Notes: generated by a model from the letters alone, not told the origin. A stretch of DNA of 64,000 bases from Elgaria multicarinata webbii (GCF_023053635.1 NC_086171.1:51439538-51503537), one strand, 5' to 3'. Positions 21,816-34,411 are shown, counted from the first letter of the stretch. Numbers and translations: made by a program.

Positions 21816-22747
21816 GGAGTGGCATGTTTGAATGTTCTCTTATTTAAAACAACAACAACACTATACGTTGAAAACTAGCACATCAATATCACATGCTGTT
21901 TTGTATGCAAAAAGAGATGGTGTTGTGTGTCTCCCTGTCCCCAAGACAGCTCTCAAAAATGTGATCCATCATCTGCTGCCCAAGGTTCAGAAAAGCCATA
22001 CCACTTGATTCCACTGAATGTAGAAAGTGGCCCTTATTATGACAGCCTGATATGATTTACAATGCTCTGGTTTGGAGACAAGCACTTGGTCATGTCTTAG
22101 TATTGAGCAGCACTTTGCAAAGTACTGAGAACAATCAACTCCTAATAAATGACCATAACACCTTGAAGGACAGAACACTAATGAATTAGGGAAAATAATT
22201 TTTGAAAAATGAACAGCAGATTAAGCAGAAAGGAAGAAGTTCAAGAGATCACTGATTCAGTGAATAACAGAGATGTCATCATTAATCAGTAAAATTGCCT
22301 TCAAATTATACTGTACACTTATTATCTAATGAAATAGCCCATGGTACCCCAGTATCAGAGTCACATTTAGGAAGAAGACCTCCAGAACCAAGTGACTTTC
22401 TTAGTAAGATTTCTGTAAATTCTTCTTTATTTAAAAATAGTTTTTCAGCTTCTAGAAAGGCTAATGGAATGAAAGAGTTAATGACCTCATGCTATGAACT
22501 GTTAACTCTAACAATTACAGAATTATAAAATGGTAAGGAGAGCCTTCATGAACATTTAAAGCTATAATTATGCTTTGATTGCATGAACACTGAATACATT
22601 GGACCATATTAAAGATGAAAAACTTACTTAATTATACCGTGTGTATAAGTGAATCAGCACTTTCCAATTGATGGGTTCACTTCATATTAAAAATACATTT
22701 GACTTTGCTTTCCTACCTCTCAAGTGATAAATTATTTCACAAATATC
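21816..22747. other. Unassigned DNA
   Basis: No feature recognised. Confidence 0.4.
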
Positions 22748-23378
22748 ATGTAATAATTGGCTATTCAGCAAAAAAAATTGTTTCAGGTTTATTGGACTCC
22801 ACAACGCCTTTTCAATAAAGGTTTGTTCAACTCACACAATTGTTGGAGAAGTAATACATCTAATGCTTCCTTAACTCATACGTTTTGGCAATGTCCCATA
22901 GTCGCCCCTTGTTGGGAGGAGGTTATAATAAGGATAAACTTTGTACAGAAACTATCTATAATATGGAACAATGTGCATGTCCTGCTAAATTACCCACTGG
23001 CTCCTTGGAAGTTAACACATGGTCAGTGCAGATGGATCTTCAGGGCCCTTATGACAGCCAAAAACCTTATACTATCACGTTGGAAGGACAAATGCTCACC
23101 TCCCATATGGACTGAGGACCTAATAACACTATCAACTTTTGAATGAGTGTTATATAGGCGCAACTTGCGAGTGGATAAATACATGGATATCTGGTCTGCT
23201 TTTCTTGAAACCTATGCATAACTCTGCCCCCCATTTTTTTTTTAAAGAACGGTACACATGATGAAAAATGACGATATTCCTATATATGTAATGTGTGTGT
23301 TTTCTTTACACAATGTATTTTCTGTTCTCTGTTTTGTTGATATTCACAATAAAAAGGGGGGATGTAATAATTAGCTAT
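22748..23378 (+). mobile_element. L1-clade LINE, 3' end, copy 2, with 17-bp target duplication
   Basis: The body at 22765-23361 is bounded by ATGTAATAATTGGCTAT (22748-22764) and ATGTAATAATTAGCTAT (23362-23378), a 16/17 target-site duplication. It encodes an open L1 ORF2 C-terminus of about 115 residues: VYWTPQRLFNK, NCWRSN, HTFWQCPIVAPCWEEV, FRALMTAKNLILSRWK. This matches the conserved WxTPxRL and CxxxG..HxxWxCP end of L1 ORF2. Strongly 5'-truncated, as usual for L1. The 3' UTR ends ATTCACAATAAAAAGGGG. Confidence 0.85.
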
Positions 23379-23449
23379 GTAAGTCTTCACATATACAAAC
23401 ACACTCACACATATACTACTCTTAAGGCATGGGGAGATGGGGGTGGGGA

Positions 23450-24066
23450 AACCCAAATACCAAATACAATATAAAAAGCACAACCAGGATAAAACCACAT
23501 GGCAGAAATTGATATAGGATTAAAATACAGAATTAAAACAGCAAAGTTTAAATTTAGGTGTTAAAATACTGAGAAAATAAAAAGGTCTTCAGCTGGCGAC
23601 GAAAAGAATACAGTGTAGGCACCAGGCGGACCTCTCTGGGGAGCTCATTCCACAGCCAGGGTGCCACAGCGGAGAAAACCCTCCTCCTAGTAGCCACCTG
23701 CCTCACTTCCTTTGGCAGGGGCTCATGGAGAAGGGCCCCTGTGGATGATCTTAATGTCCGGGCAGGTACATATGGGAGGAGGCGTTCCTTCAAATAAACT
23801 GGCCCCAAGCCGTTTAGGGCTTTGTATATTAGTACCAGCACTTTGATTCGGGCCCGGACCTGGACTGGCAGCCAATGAAGTTGTAGAAGGACTGGCTCGC
23901 TGGCCAGTCCCTGTTAGTAAACGGGCTGCCCTGTTTTGTACCAGCTGAAGTTTCTGGACTGTTTTCAAAGGCAGCCCCACGTATAACGCACTGCAGTAAT
24001 CCAAACGAGAGGTTATCAGAGCATGGATAACTATAGCATGGATAACTGTAGCGTACATAATCCTCC
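23450..24066 (-). mobile_element. L2-clade LINE, 3' part (5'-truncated)
   Basis: Minus-strand frame reading [66 protein letters not shown]. It is a close relative of the L2 at 41597-43082. A short deletion near 23895 shifts the frame, and the 5' part ends near a duplicated GCATGGATAACT (about 24023-24048). It lacks the (AATA)n tail seen in the other copy. Confidence 0.85.
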
Positions 24067-24075
24067 TCCTCTCCA

Positions 24076-24225
24076 TTTTATCCTCACAACAACAACCCTG
24101 TGAAGTGGGTTGGGCTGAGAGCCTGTGACTGGCCCAATTTCACCCAGTGGCTTTCCATGGCTTAGTGGGGACTAGAACCCGGATCTCCCAACTCCCAGTC
24201 CTACATTTTAGCCACTACGCCACAG
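24076..24225 (-). mobile_element. tRNA-type SINE (minus strand)
   Basis: Read on the minus strand: GTGGCGTAGTGGCTAAAATG (A-box-like), GGGTTCTAGTCCCC (B-box-like), then TGGGTGAAATTGGGCCAGTC, CTCTCAGCCCAACCCAC and TTCACAGGGTTGTTG. Same family as the split SINE at 45985-47530. It abuts the truncated L2. Confidence 0.7.
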
Positions 24226-24261
24226 TGCAATTGTCACTGCAGATTGGTTTCTTGAAGATCT

Positions 24262-24424
24262 AAGCCTCCTTCTCTCCTCTTTCTCTTTTTAACTTGTTAT
24301 TGTCTTTAAAGTTTTACTATGTTTTTATTTGGTTATGGTTTTTATTTTTGAAAATTTTGGTAACCCGCCTTGGATGGCTTCAGAAAGGCAGAATAGAAAT
24401 ACAATATATAAATAAGTAATAAAT
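24262..24424 (+). mobile_element. LINE 3' tail (L2/CR1 type)
   Basis: GGTTTTTATTTTTGAAAATT, then AACCCGCCTTGGATGGCTTC and a terminus ACAATATATAAATAAGTAAT. This is the hairpin plus A-rich tail typical of L2-like 3' ends. Confidence 0.6.
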
Positions 24425-24566
24425 TCTATCCAACCCTTTTGTTTACACACTTAAAAATGGAATTGGTGGAGCCAGTGATAACTGCACAGTGATCATGACT
24501 GCACCATGAACTGAAGAAATATGGCTCCAGATTGCTACATACAAGAATTGTTGTTGAACATGGGTG

Positions 24567-24698
24567 GAAAGGTGCTGTTGCACCATGTCCTGCTTATGGG
24601 TCCCTGGTTGACAGCTGGTTGGTCACTGTGTGAACAGAGTGCTGGACTAGATGGACCCTTGGTCTGATCCAGCATGGCACTTTTTATGTTCTTATGAA
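24567..24698 (-). repeat. Interspersed repeat (TGGATCAGAC family), inverted copy
   Basis: TGTGAACAGAGTGCTGGAC, TAGATGGACCCTTGGTCTG, then ATGTTCTTATG. Reverse complement of the repeat at 1431-1590. Confidence 0.6.
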
Positions 24699-25661
24699 TC
24701 TCTAGAGGGCAGTTTAGACCCTTCCATTGTGCATACTGAACATAAAGAGGGGGGAAGGGGGACCATGCCTACTGACCCCACCCAGACCTCCGCACACTCC
24801 TGGGCACAACTTCCACGCATTCAGCAGAGTATCAGACAAGAGATTACATATGTACATGCATAGGCTCTTTGCCCCAGTGAAATTCTAGGCGACTAGAGTT
24901 CTTATTAGTGTGGAGAGCCTACATATGTACAGAGATATGCACACAGGCTCCCGTTTCTGACATTGGGGCTGTGGCCACACCCACATTTGGGCAGGGACAG
25001 GGAGCCCAGTCCCATTTCCCCTTCCACATCAGGTGAGAAGAGAATGTCTGAACTGTACTTAGGTGCTGTTGCTAATGTTCCTCCAGGGGATGGGGGAAGA
25101 GAGAGAAAGGTATTAAGTGTTTTAAAACAAAATAGGACCAGGGGATATCTTCTATATATGTCTGGTTAAAAACAACGAAGGCAGTACCTGGAAAATGCTC
25201 AAAAGTGATTTGTGGAAAGGGCATCCGGTTAAAAAGAGTTAGGTCTTGACTTTGTAGGACAACCTACCTCTCTACAAAATACTAGTAACTATATATCCTT
25301 TGTTCAGCAGTATCCTATAAGTCCTACATTTGCACTATACGCCATATGGCATTATGATGAGAATGTGTTTATTTAAATTACAGATTAATGCAGAAATGGG
25401 ATGGATGAGATTTATGGGTGAGCACATAGAAAAGTAACATGCATTGGAAATAGACTGATTTACCTATTCCTAAGGCAGACCTATGACTTTGGAAGAATGC
25501 TAAGAATTTCAGCCTTTATTTTCTAGTTGCTAGAAAACAGTTCTAGTCGGTTCTAAGCAAGGTCACCACATTTATTATGTTCTTCATCTTCCAGGATGGT
25601 GCTAGCTCATTTTTTGCAATTAACAATTCCAGATGATGTTTTCCACAAGCAGAAGTTTCAG
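24699..25661. other. Unassigned DNA
   Basis: No feature recognised. Confidence 0.4.
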
Positions 25662-25737
25662 TTTTGCACACCCAACTCACATTGCGTTGGGTGTGCAAAA
25701 TGTGTTCCTCAATGTGTTCCTCACATTGAGGAACACA
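25662..25737. repeat. Two abutting perfect hairpins
   Basis: Hairpin 1: 15-bp arms 25662-25676 / 25686-25700 (TTTTGCACACCCAAC), loop 9 nt. Hairpin 2 starts at the next base: 16-bp arms 25701-25716 / 25722-25737 (TGTGTTCCTCAATGTG), loop 5 nt. No mismatches. Function unknown; stems are too short for a usual microRNA precursor. Confidence 0.85.
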
Positions 25738-26272
25738 GAAGAGACATTTAAAACTGCAGTTCTTTGCTTGTTGTAAAACTCTCACTTGGCTCTATCATTT
25801 CTTTTCACAATCAAATGTTCACCATATCACGCCTCATACATTGGTCCATCACTTGCTTTATTTATATGTTTGATACTGATTTTGCCTTTGCTGTAGGTTT
25901 TGTTTCCTGCTTAATTTATGTACTGGCTTTAATTATTTTGAATTTCATAAAAATCTTTATAAATAAAAAGTTAGCCAGTCTATTTGCCACATGTCAGAGA
26001 GAAAAAGCAGTAAGATTCGAATAAACCTTTTACTGGTGAATAGATTCCCTAAAAATGCTTTAATGAATCTTCTGACATAAGATGGATGCTCTCAGAATGA
26101 CAGAAGGCATGACTTAAGGTGCACGTTTTCAAAACTCTTCACAAAGGATGGGCCACTAATTAGAGATGAAGCTTAGGATATATCAGAAAAAAGTACCATT
26201 TCCCTACCGTTTTATCCTAGCAGTAAATTCAAGATATGCTCATGTACCTGTAATGATTACATTCTTTTACAA
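25738..26272. other. Unassigned AT-rich DNA
   Basis: No feature recognised. Confidence 0.4.
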
Positions 26273-26915
26273 AGGGCCTTGTAAATCCGGGGGAGAGGAG
26301 GGGAGATCCCTGATTATGAATAACGTGAGGGGAGATCCCTGATTATGAATAACGCAAGATCTCCCCCTTATTCAGACGGGAGCCGTGACAAGCTCTGGAG
26401 GAGCGCTGTCGCGGCTGCCATTTTTTTTATGGCATTTTAAAGTGGCAGGACGCAGGAAAGGTAAGTAGGGGTGTGTGTTTTTTAATTCTCCTTCCCCCGC
26501 CCGCCCACCGGCCCCTTCTACTTCTGCAATCTGCCCCCCATCCGTGATCTCCGATCCCGCGCCCACTGTCCCCCCCGCTGTCCCCTGGGCTGCGATCCCC
26601 CCCCAGATCTCCCCGGCCTCCATTTTCTGCCCCATGTCCCCACCATAGCTCTGATGGCCGCAGCGCCTGTCCGCCGCTTTTCCCGGCTACTCGGGAGTAA
26701 ATCCGGTAGCCGGGAAAAGCAGCGGACATGGTTACACGCCTGTGGTCTCGGGCTCAGCCCGAGACCACAGGAAAAACCGGGCCTGAAGTGGTGCCAGTTA
26801 CCCCGGGCCCAGGGCAGTTTGAGCCCTGCCTGAGCCCAGGATACCCTGTGCGTCATCTGGATGCACAGGGTGAGCCTGGGGCTCACACCGGGCTAAAGCC
26901 CCATCTAGGAAGGCC
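26273..26915. mobile_element. Harbinger-like family 1, long GC-rich form
   Basis: Ends GGGCCTTGTAAATCC and CCATCTAGGAAGGCC, with CAA at the right flank. The left part has a palindrome GGGGAGATC…GATCTCCCC and a 29-bp tandem duplication (26298-26355). The middle has GCTGCCATTTT and a self-complementary CCCGGCTAC…GTAGCCGGG. The right part has GATACCCTGTGCGTCATCTG. Shares all these blocks with 51649-52120 and 54498-54981. No transposase. The GC-richness is transposon-derived, not a CpG-island promoter. Confidence 0.65.
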
Positions 26916-28124
26916 CAAAGTGTCATTTTAATATATTGAGGTTGTGACACCCTTCCCAACCTCTGCTGACAACTCTCCATCTTAGGATAAAAACAAGACC
27001 CTTCCAGTCTGAGTGCTTTTTAGGACTTCCCCCCTTCTTCTAGACCAGGGATCAGTAAACTGCAATTCCATTCCATGTGGAGCATACTTCAATTGAACAT
27101 GCCCCCAAGTAACTGAGGAAAAAAACCATGTGTCTAAAAAACATCCCACCCCACATTATTTTCTTTGTCTTTAGAACAGGGGTGAGCAACCTGTAGCCCT
27201 AGGCTACAGGTTCAAAATTTCAAAAGCCCTCTGCAAGTGGTCAGTTCTGGCAAGAGCATCCTGTTCTTCTCCCAGAACTGCCTAATGGATGAGGAGGAAG
27301 ACAAAGAGAGAGAGAGAGAGAGAGGAAGTGGTAGCAAAATGAGGTAGTAAAAAGAGGGAGGAATGGGGGCCGTACCAACTTTTGGCTTTGGCTCTGCACA
27401 GCTCTGGCTCTGCCCACTGCCAGCCTGTGCCCCTCGATACATCATGTCCCTCGACAGAAAAAAGTCCACCGTCCCGTTCTGAAATGTCTTATCTTCTCTT
27501 TTAAGAACACAGTGAAATAGAGTCTGAAGTGAATCCCACCAAAGTATGCAGTGAATCAGATACACAGTCCACAGTTGAGCAACATAGGGAGAAAATACAT
27601 AAATAAGCAAACCCGAGGAAGTAATAAAGTAGAGCTCAACACTTCAGCACCTGCTAGCCTACCCTAATTAGCACATGTTTTATACAGCGAGACTGTTTGG
27701 AAAGAATAATGAATGAGTTGCACATACCAGTAACTCAGAACAGGAAACACTGAGGAAAGCATCACTGTAATTAGGCTAAGGAAGATCTGTTGACAATAAA
27801 GTCAGCGAGGTGGAAAAGACGTAAGCACCAGAGGGATATATTCAGTAAGGAACACATTAGTATGTATGTAGTACCTATGAAATCCAGCTCACTGTGGCAG
27901 CACAAATCACTCAGGCAAGGTGGCTCCACCAGACACCAAAGGATCCCTTGCCAACAGGGAATTCAGGCTAAGATCGGGGGGCGGGGGGATGAAATGGAGG
28001 CTTCTGTCAAAATGGTGGCTAAGGCAGAATGGTATTTGCCTTGGCAATACAGCATCCAAATATCACTACTTTGGTACATTATTACTTTGCTGGATTTGCT
28101 TGTATATGCACAATATGGTGTATG
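26916..28124. other. Unassigned DNA with transposon scraps
   Basis: A hAT-style end CAGGGGTGAGCAACC lies at about 27178 and a (GA)n tract at 27305-27324. No gene recognised. Confidence 0.4.
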
Positions 28125-29010
28125 TTCAAACAAGGCTGCAGTCCTATGCATGCTACATACTTGGAAGCAAAGGCCACCAAATTCAGGACTTACTTCTGAG
28201 TAAAGATGCACAGGGATGTATGTCTATCAGTTCTCTAAATCAATGATTCTTGAAGAGTAATCCACAGTTAATTTTCAAATGACTTATAAGAGAGTGATAT
28301 AAGCAAAACAAACAAACAAAACCACAAGTCAATCAACAGTAGCTTCTTGGAAGCTTTCATTGCACCTGCTTTTCAGTTTAAATGTTAAAATCCATATTGA
28401 GAAAACTTGCTTCTTCAGTGGCGAGAGCTACTGAAGAAGCAGCCACCTAGCTGTACAGACAGCCGTCCGTGTGGCAGTTGTACCGGCAGAAAGAAAACGT
28501 GGCACTATTAAACAATAGTGGTCCACCATACAAACAAGTTCAAACTTCGCCATTCTGACTGGATGTTTGCAGACCCAGAGCTCTAAGATCTGAACACTTG
28601 GAAGGGAGAAACACCTGCTTTGGATGAGAGCCAAAACTAGCTGGACTGAGAACTTGAATTGTCTCAGCACGAAACACTGCTATTGGTCATGAGGAAACAT
28701 GATATTCCTGCAAGAGTAATGCAACCTAAAGGAAAGATGTTTAATTTCCACAACACATAAGAATTTATTGTTTGAGGGAAACTATTGCCCTGAAAGTGTG
28801 TTCAGCCCAGTTATAGGCATGTTTACTCAGAAGCAAGTCCAACTGTATTCAAGCTGGCTAATTTCAGCTTTGTGTGCATAGCATTATAGCAAGGAGTAAA
28901 TCCCATTGAATATAGTGTCACTTATTTCTGCATGAACATGCATGGGATTGGGTTATATAAGTCCCTATATGCTACTGGGCAGTATAGAAATGTAATAAAT
29001 AAATAAACAA
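28125..29010. repeat. Short AATCCTATAC-type repeats and an L2 tail
   Basis: Short-repeat pieces at 28125-28210 (minus-like), 28805-28870 and 28880-28955. At 28965-29010 a minimal L2 tail (TACTGGGCAGTATAGAAATG then AATAAATAAATAA). Confidence 0.5.
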
Positions 29011-30049
29011 GCATATAATCCTAATCACATCTTTGTGTACACAAAGTCCCAGTCTCAAAGACTAAACACAGAAACACACATAACCAGTCTTGTTGAAACC
29101 CATAGAAATCTATAAACATGGCATCCATCACAAGTTCTTTTTTCATCATAAGAGTGGAACTAGGCTAAAGGTGTTTCCAGGTGACAGCTTCTAGTGCTAC
29201 CAACCAAAATACCATTATACATTCTGTCTTTCCTTCATTAACAGATAATTTTGTGGTAAGAAAAAAGGTGGAAGTAGCTGTGGGAAAGTTGACATCTGGA
29301 CCTTCCGTAAATGTAAGTGTTTGAGGTAGGGCAACTGCACAATAAAAGCCCTGTCTGGAAAAAATATCTCAAAGAAATTCATTATGTTCATTACAAGTTA
29401 GAAAAGAACAGAGTGAAATGGGGGTTATTAATAGTCTATTACTTTAGGGGAATAGTTGATAACTTATATATTAAAACTGAATGAAGTACATTAAGAGCTG
29501 GAGTTATCTGATGGTGCTTTTCCATCATGACCCATGTGCGCTGGGTGGTTTAACAATTGTATCCTCTGTTATTTAATAGGCAGTACGCTGTTTCTGTGAA
29601 GTTGACAGCATCTTTATTTCTTCTTGCTGTTTTTAATTGTCTAGGATGCAATCCTATGTATGTTTAGACAGAAAAGAATCATATAACTAATGTGATGTTC
29701 CAGATAATATTGTGCCAATGTTCCACTGGGAGTGTGGGCAGAAGCAGCCATGATTAACTTCAATACCATTGATTTCAATGGAACTACAGCATGATCAACG
29801 TAGTCTTGACCCAACCTGGAGTTTATGCTGGAAGGGGTATTTTTGTCTTCCTAAAAACACAACATATTTAGCGATGCAAACAGAAAATAAAAATGTTATA
29901 ATAAATAATAATATGCACACACTGTGAGTTCATGTAGAGAAGCACAGTGTCCAGCAATAATAGGTAATGTGCAAACACATCCGGTGTGCAAAGCCAAATT
30001 CATCTGTTTGTTTAACTCTCAGGCCTGTCAAATTGTGAAAAAGTTACTT
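29011..30049. other. Unassigned DNA
   Basis: GCAATCCTATGTATG near 29649 may be another short-repeat scrap. Otherwise nothing recognised. Confidence 0.4.
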
Positions 30050-30145
30050 TAGATAGAAAGAGTCCAAAACACTAAACAGACCTATGGTAGCTTAAATACT
30101 GACAAATTCCTTCATCAGATGCAAAGCTTATGCTCTTCATAATAT
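30050..30145 (-). mobile_element. Penelope-like (hammerhead-type) retroelement fragment
   Basis: Minus strand: AGCATAAGCTTTGCATCTG, ATGAAGGAATTTGTCAGT, ending TGGACTCTTTCTATC. The CTGATGAAG word and the GTCAGT…TTTAAG…GGACTCTTTC order resemble abundant reptile repeats with hammerhead cores. Family assignment is inference. Confidence 0.4.
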
Positions 30146-30282
30146 CTGCAAGCAAACATTCAATATGAAATAAACAGCAATAACCTCCAAACAGAATGAA
30201 CCTGAACCAGTGCTATGATACTATATTGCAATTAAAAATAGTTAGAAAAATAATGAGTAACAGAAACAATGGTCTACTAGGT

Positions 30283-30350
30283 CAGCCTCCCCCAACCTGG
30301 CAGCCTCCAGATGTGCTGGACTACAACACATCTGGAGGCTGCCATCCTTC
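30283..30350. repeat. Palindromic repeat (CTTCCAGATG family), compact
   Basis: GGCAGCCTCCAGATGTG followed by CACATCTGGAGGCTGCC. A nearly perfect 20+ bp stem, a compact form of the family at 9676. Confidence 0.65.
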
Positions 30351-32332
30351 CGTATGGCCAATATAGTTTCTATAGAAAGCATTTAAAAAAAAATAGCAAG
30401 GGAACAATGACAAAGGACCTTCTTCCCCTGAATAGGTAAATTAAAGAAATGTCAAGAGTCTCTGAAATCCTTTTATAATTAAGTTTAAGGTATAATTAGA
30501 ATGAACTGTCATCATAAGAAAAACAGTTCATATGTTTTATATGTATGTGATACCATAACTGCTTTGTCAAAATATATTATTACACATCATACAATTATGG
30601 AAATCCACCATGCTGTCACTCAAATGATCTTGTGTGTGTACGTGTGAATATATAAATTAAGTCAGTGGTCTATTCTCTGTAAGCTATGCCAAGAGCCTGC
30701 AAGCTGACTAGACATGCTTATTTTGCAGCACTTGTTATTACAAAGGTCTTTCTAAATTCATGCTGTAAACAGACACAAAAGCATCCTGTATAACATTTAT
30801 ATTTACTACATGCAAATACATTCGCAACATAATTTGCAGACATGTATTAAGGACTTTTCCCCTCAACAGTCACATTCCCTCAAATGTATTTCAAAAGCAA
30901 AATGTGAACTGAATTAAAGGAAATTTCATATGCAATGGAGGCCTACCGATCAAACCTCATAATCCAGCACTGTATTAGATGAATTTAAAATCACTGATTT
31001 CAACTGGGACTTAAATGAATACATGCACTGGACTATGGCCAAAACTTTGGCAATATGCTTTAGCTGGAGTAACATGTCCCAATATGGACAAGAATGTGTT
31101 AAGGAACCAACTATGACAAAGATTTGCAACCACTTCATAGAAATAATATGAATTAATATGTCTAGCCTACATATCTACATGAGGACTGAGGTGAGTAAAA
31201 GAGATTCACGGTTTTAAAATATCCAGAGACATCTGTAGCAATTACAACCATCTACCAGGGCCTCCAAGAAAAGGATGATAAACAACACCTTCAAACTTGC
31301 AAGAGGAAATAGTGAGGATTTGGATAAACCCATCAGACAAAAAACTGGAAGAGACATATTCAAATATGGGTTCAGATAAAGATCAATGGATAACCTTCTA
31401 CTAATTAACAGTCCAGACTTACATACCTCATAGGAATGTTGTAAATACAAATTAGAAAGGAATCTAAAGCATATTAATAATAATAGTTACAAGAGAACAT
31501 TTCCTAAACATAAGAACTAGGTCAATTCCACTGGGATAATCCCTCTCTCCATGATTCTTATGTACTGACTTTGGTATTACAAGTCCCCATTCCTTCTAGT
31601 GAATATATATCATTTATTTGAAGTCAATTGACCTGAACAATGTCCTTTTTCTTTTCTCTGTCATACATCTTTATTATCAGAATAGTTAAGTCTGGGTCAT
31701 TATATTTAAAAATGTCTATGCTCTGAAGTTTAATGCTCATATCCTGCAGACAGAAATATTGTATATGCTACAGAGACAAAAATAGAGGTTTTATATGTTT
31801 AGCAAATAAGGGTTTCTAGATGTCAATTGTTAATATTAAAGGCTACTTTGTTCTTATTACTTTAAAGTGTGCAGGGACAGCCACTGTTCTGAACTTGATT
31901 GGATCAATGATGCTGGGAGAAGAAGTTTTTAACCCTTTGTCCTTGTGCCATTTTCTTCATCTAAAGTACCCCCACCCCAATGCTGGTGAAATAAAGCATT
32001 GTGGGGGAGATAAAAAGCCAGGCACCCTCAGGACTAACAGCAGCTTTAGAAAGAAAACAATAAAGGGAAAAGGATAAACACTTCCTTTCCCACATCACAA
32101 CTACGATAAAATCTGACTCTCCCATATTAAAAACAAAGAAAAGATCTGATAAAGGACCTCCTAAGTAACATGCAGTTTTCTCCTGATGAACCATTTACAA
32201 TATGAAGGATTTAAAAGGCTCCATGTACTCTGGGGACGAACCAAAATAGACAATTTTGAGAAACTGGGAAAAGCAAGCCAAAATTCACCTGAAACTGCTT
32301 TTGTTACTGGAAGGTCCCTTATTTCACACACG
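30351..32332. other. Unassigned AT-rich DNA
   Basis: Low in recognisable repeats. No exon found. Confidence 0.4.
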
Positions 32333-32671
32333 GGGCTCATCTACACCAAGCAGGATATACTACTATGAAAGCAGTATGATAGTGGTATATAAAAGACAGG
32401 AGTCACACTGCTACTTTGTAGCGGTATTGAAATGCACTGACAACTGTTGGGGCCTATCACACATACCATATACCACTTTCATAGTGTTATATTCTGCTTG
32501 GTGTAGATGTGTCATGGGGCCCCAACAGTTGTCAGTGCACTTCAGTACCACTATAAAGCAGTAGTGCAGATCCTGTAGTGCACTTCAATACCACTATAAA
32601 GCACTAGTGTAGCTCCTGCCTTTTATATAACGCTTTCATAGTGCAATATCCTGCTTGGTGTTGATGAGCTC
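32333..32671. mobile_element. Harbinger-like MITE, family 2 (long, internally rearranged)
   Basis: Ends GGGCTCATCTACACC and GGTGTTGATGAGCTC. Inside, AACTGTTGGGGCC, CCCCAACAGTTGTCAG and GCAGTAGTGCAGATCC recur, so it looks like one copy within or duplicated in another. The right end is followed by TTA, shared with the next element. Confidence 0.6.
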
Positions 32672-32674
32672 TTA

Positions 32675-32815
32675 GGCCATGGCTAGACCAGGCCTATATC
32701 CTGGGATTGTCCCAGGATCATCCCTGGGCATCCAAATGACACACAGGGGATCCCGGGAGCAGGCAGGGACGACCCCTCCATTTGCCTGGGATAATCCTTA
32801 GGTCTAGCTAAGGCC
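32675..32815. mobile_element. Harbinger-like MITE, family 1 (141 bp)
   Basis: TIRs GGCCATGGCTAGACC / GGTCTAGCTAAGGCC. Flanked by TTA (32672-32674 and 32816-32818), a 3-bp target duplication. Core ATCCAAATGACACACAGGGG, GGGATAATCC. Same family as 47266-47401 and 47930-48070. Confidence 0.75.
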
Positions 32816-32818
32816 TTA

Positions 32819-34363
32819 GTGTCAAATAGCACAACTGGCTACAGACATATCACTTGATAGTTGAAAAGATAGCCTTCACTGATAAGCAATTGTGGTTTCT
32901 CTGTAACATCTCAGGTCTCACACCCCTCCATCCAACATATTCTAAAGAGTCTTTTTATACTGCACAGAGGCACAATCCCAAATTTAATGCTTCAGAAATT
33001 CTCTTCCAACTCGATGAAAAGCATTATGGCCCTACATATGTGTCCCTGGAGCTACCTTAGGGCTAAATAAGAAACAAAATAGCCGGTGCTGTGCCCTAAG
33101 GGTGTTTGCTGCTCTCCACAGGAGCCAGGAAATGTACCACATTTTATGGTGCCTGGAATCTATGCATCAGAAAAAAGTGTCCACATCTCCAAGCCTCAAA
33201 ATCATAGGCAATTCCAATTCTTTTTCCCTTTTCCTGCTGCTGTTTTCAGGGAAAATCTCTGCCACACCCAGTTTTTCCAATATGTCCTCAATAACAAAAA
33301 GAAATATGACCCTTGTGCTGGTACATCAAGGCCATATTTAGTTCACACAGGTGCAGCTGCCCTGTTGTGAGAATATAGGTAACTACCATCCGACACCAGT
33401 AGAAGAAACCTAAGAATTAACAATTCTGAGGAGTGGGGCAGGCATGGAGTAACATATGCAATATCAAACAGTAAAAACTAAGGAGGCGTGTCAAGCAAGG
33501 AAACAAAATTAAAATGTACTGAAGCAAGCAATGTGAATTATTTTGATCCTTCAATTAAGCCTCATCCAAAACGTTACTGCAAAACATTTCCTTTAGCCTG
33601 TAGGTCTATACATCAAAATTCAGAAAATGAACTACTATTATAAAAAGAAGAAAGAAAGTTCCTTCACATGGTTTATCCATGCATGGCTTTACAAAATAAA
33701 TAAGGTTTGGGTTGGTGTGTGTTTTTTAGCTTAAGTAATGAAGCGTAAAATCACTTTTCATGCAAATGGCATCTGGAAGGACTATTTGAGTAAGCACTTC
33801 TTTGTCTCCAAAAAACAGTCCTTACGGTTTTTCATAAGTATACAATTCATAATTCTCCACATGATAAATAACTTTTAAAAAAAGATTAGCAGCATAATCC
33901 TCTATGTGATATCAGAGGACAATTTCACTCTCACTCTCTTTTTTAAAATTTATGTTTGCCTGAGAAATGTATTCAGGCAAGCTTCAAGAGCGAAAGGGAT
34001 GCGCAGGCAGAAGTTGCCAAACTTTTCCCCTGCACACACAGTCCCATAATGGGATATTTGTTTATTTATTTGTTATTTTCTCACTCAGGCTCTGATACTA
34101 TGAGCACTGCTGGAAAGAAGGGACTGGGGGAGGGGCTGTAGCAAGGTAAGGGGTGTGCACATGTGCCCCTTTTGCTCTTAAAAAAGGCTCCACTTTGGTT
34201 TCAATCCAGGATCTGCCATTCATGAGAGGAAAGGTTCCACTTGTGGAACATCTTTCTGCCTGATTTTTGGTGATCCCCTACCCAACCACCCACAACTCAA
34301 AGCATTCATCAGGGTCTTCTGACTCCTCACGTAGCATTTCCAGGGGACTGGAGGAGCTACCAC
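32819..34363. other. Unassigned DNA
   Basis: No repeat or exon recognised. Confidence 0.4.
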
Positions 34364-34411
34364 AGGAAGGAAGGAAGGAAGGAAGGAAGGAAGGAAGGAA
34401 GGAAGGAAGGA
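34364..34411. repeat. (GGAA)n microsatellite
   Basis: About 12 uninterrupted AGGA units. Confidence 0.95.

Noticed and set aside
25543-25785. 80-residue Cys-rich minus-strand frame
   Set aside because: It spans the two hairpins and has no family resemblance; coding is not supported.
26372-26980. CpG-rich patch as the LRRC3B promoter or a first exon
   Set aside because: The same blocks recur at 51649 and 54498 with Harbinger-like ends, so it is a transposon.
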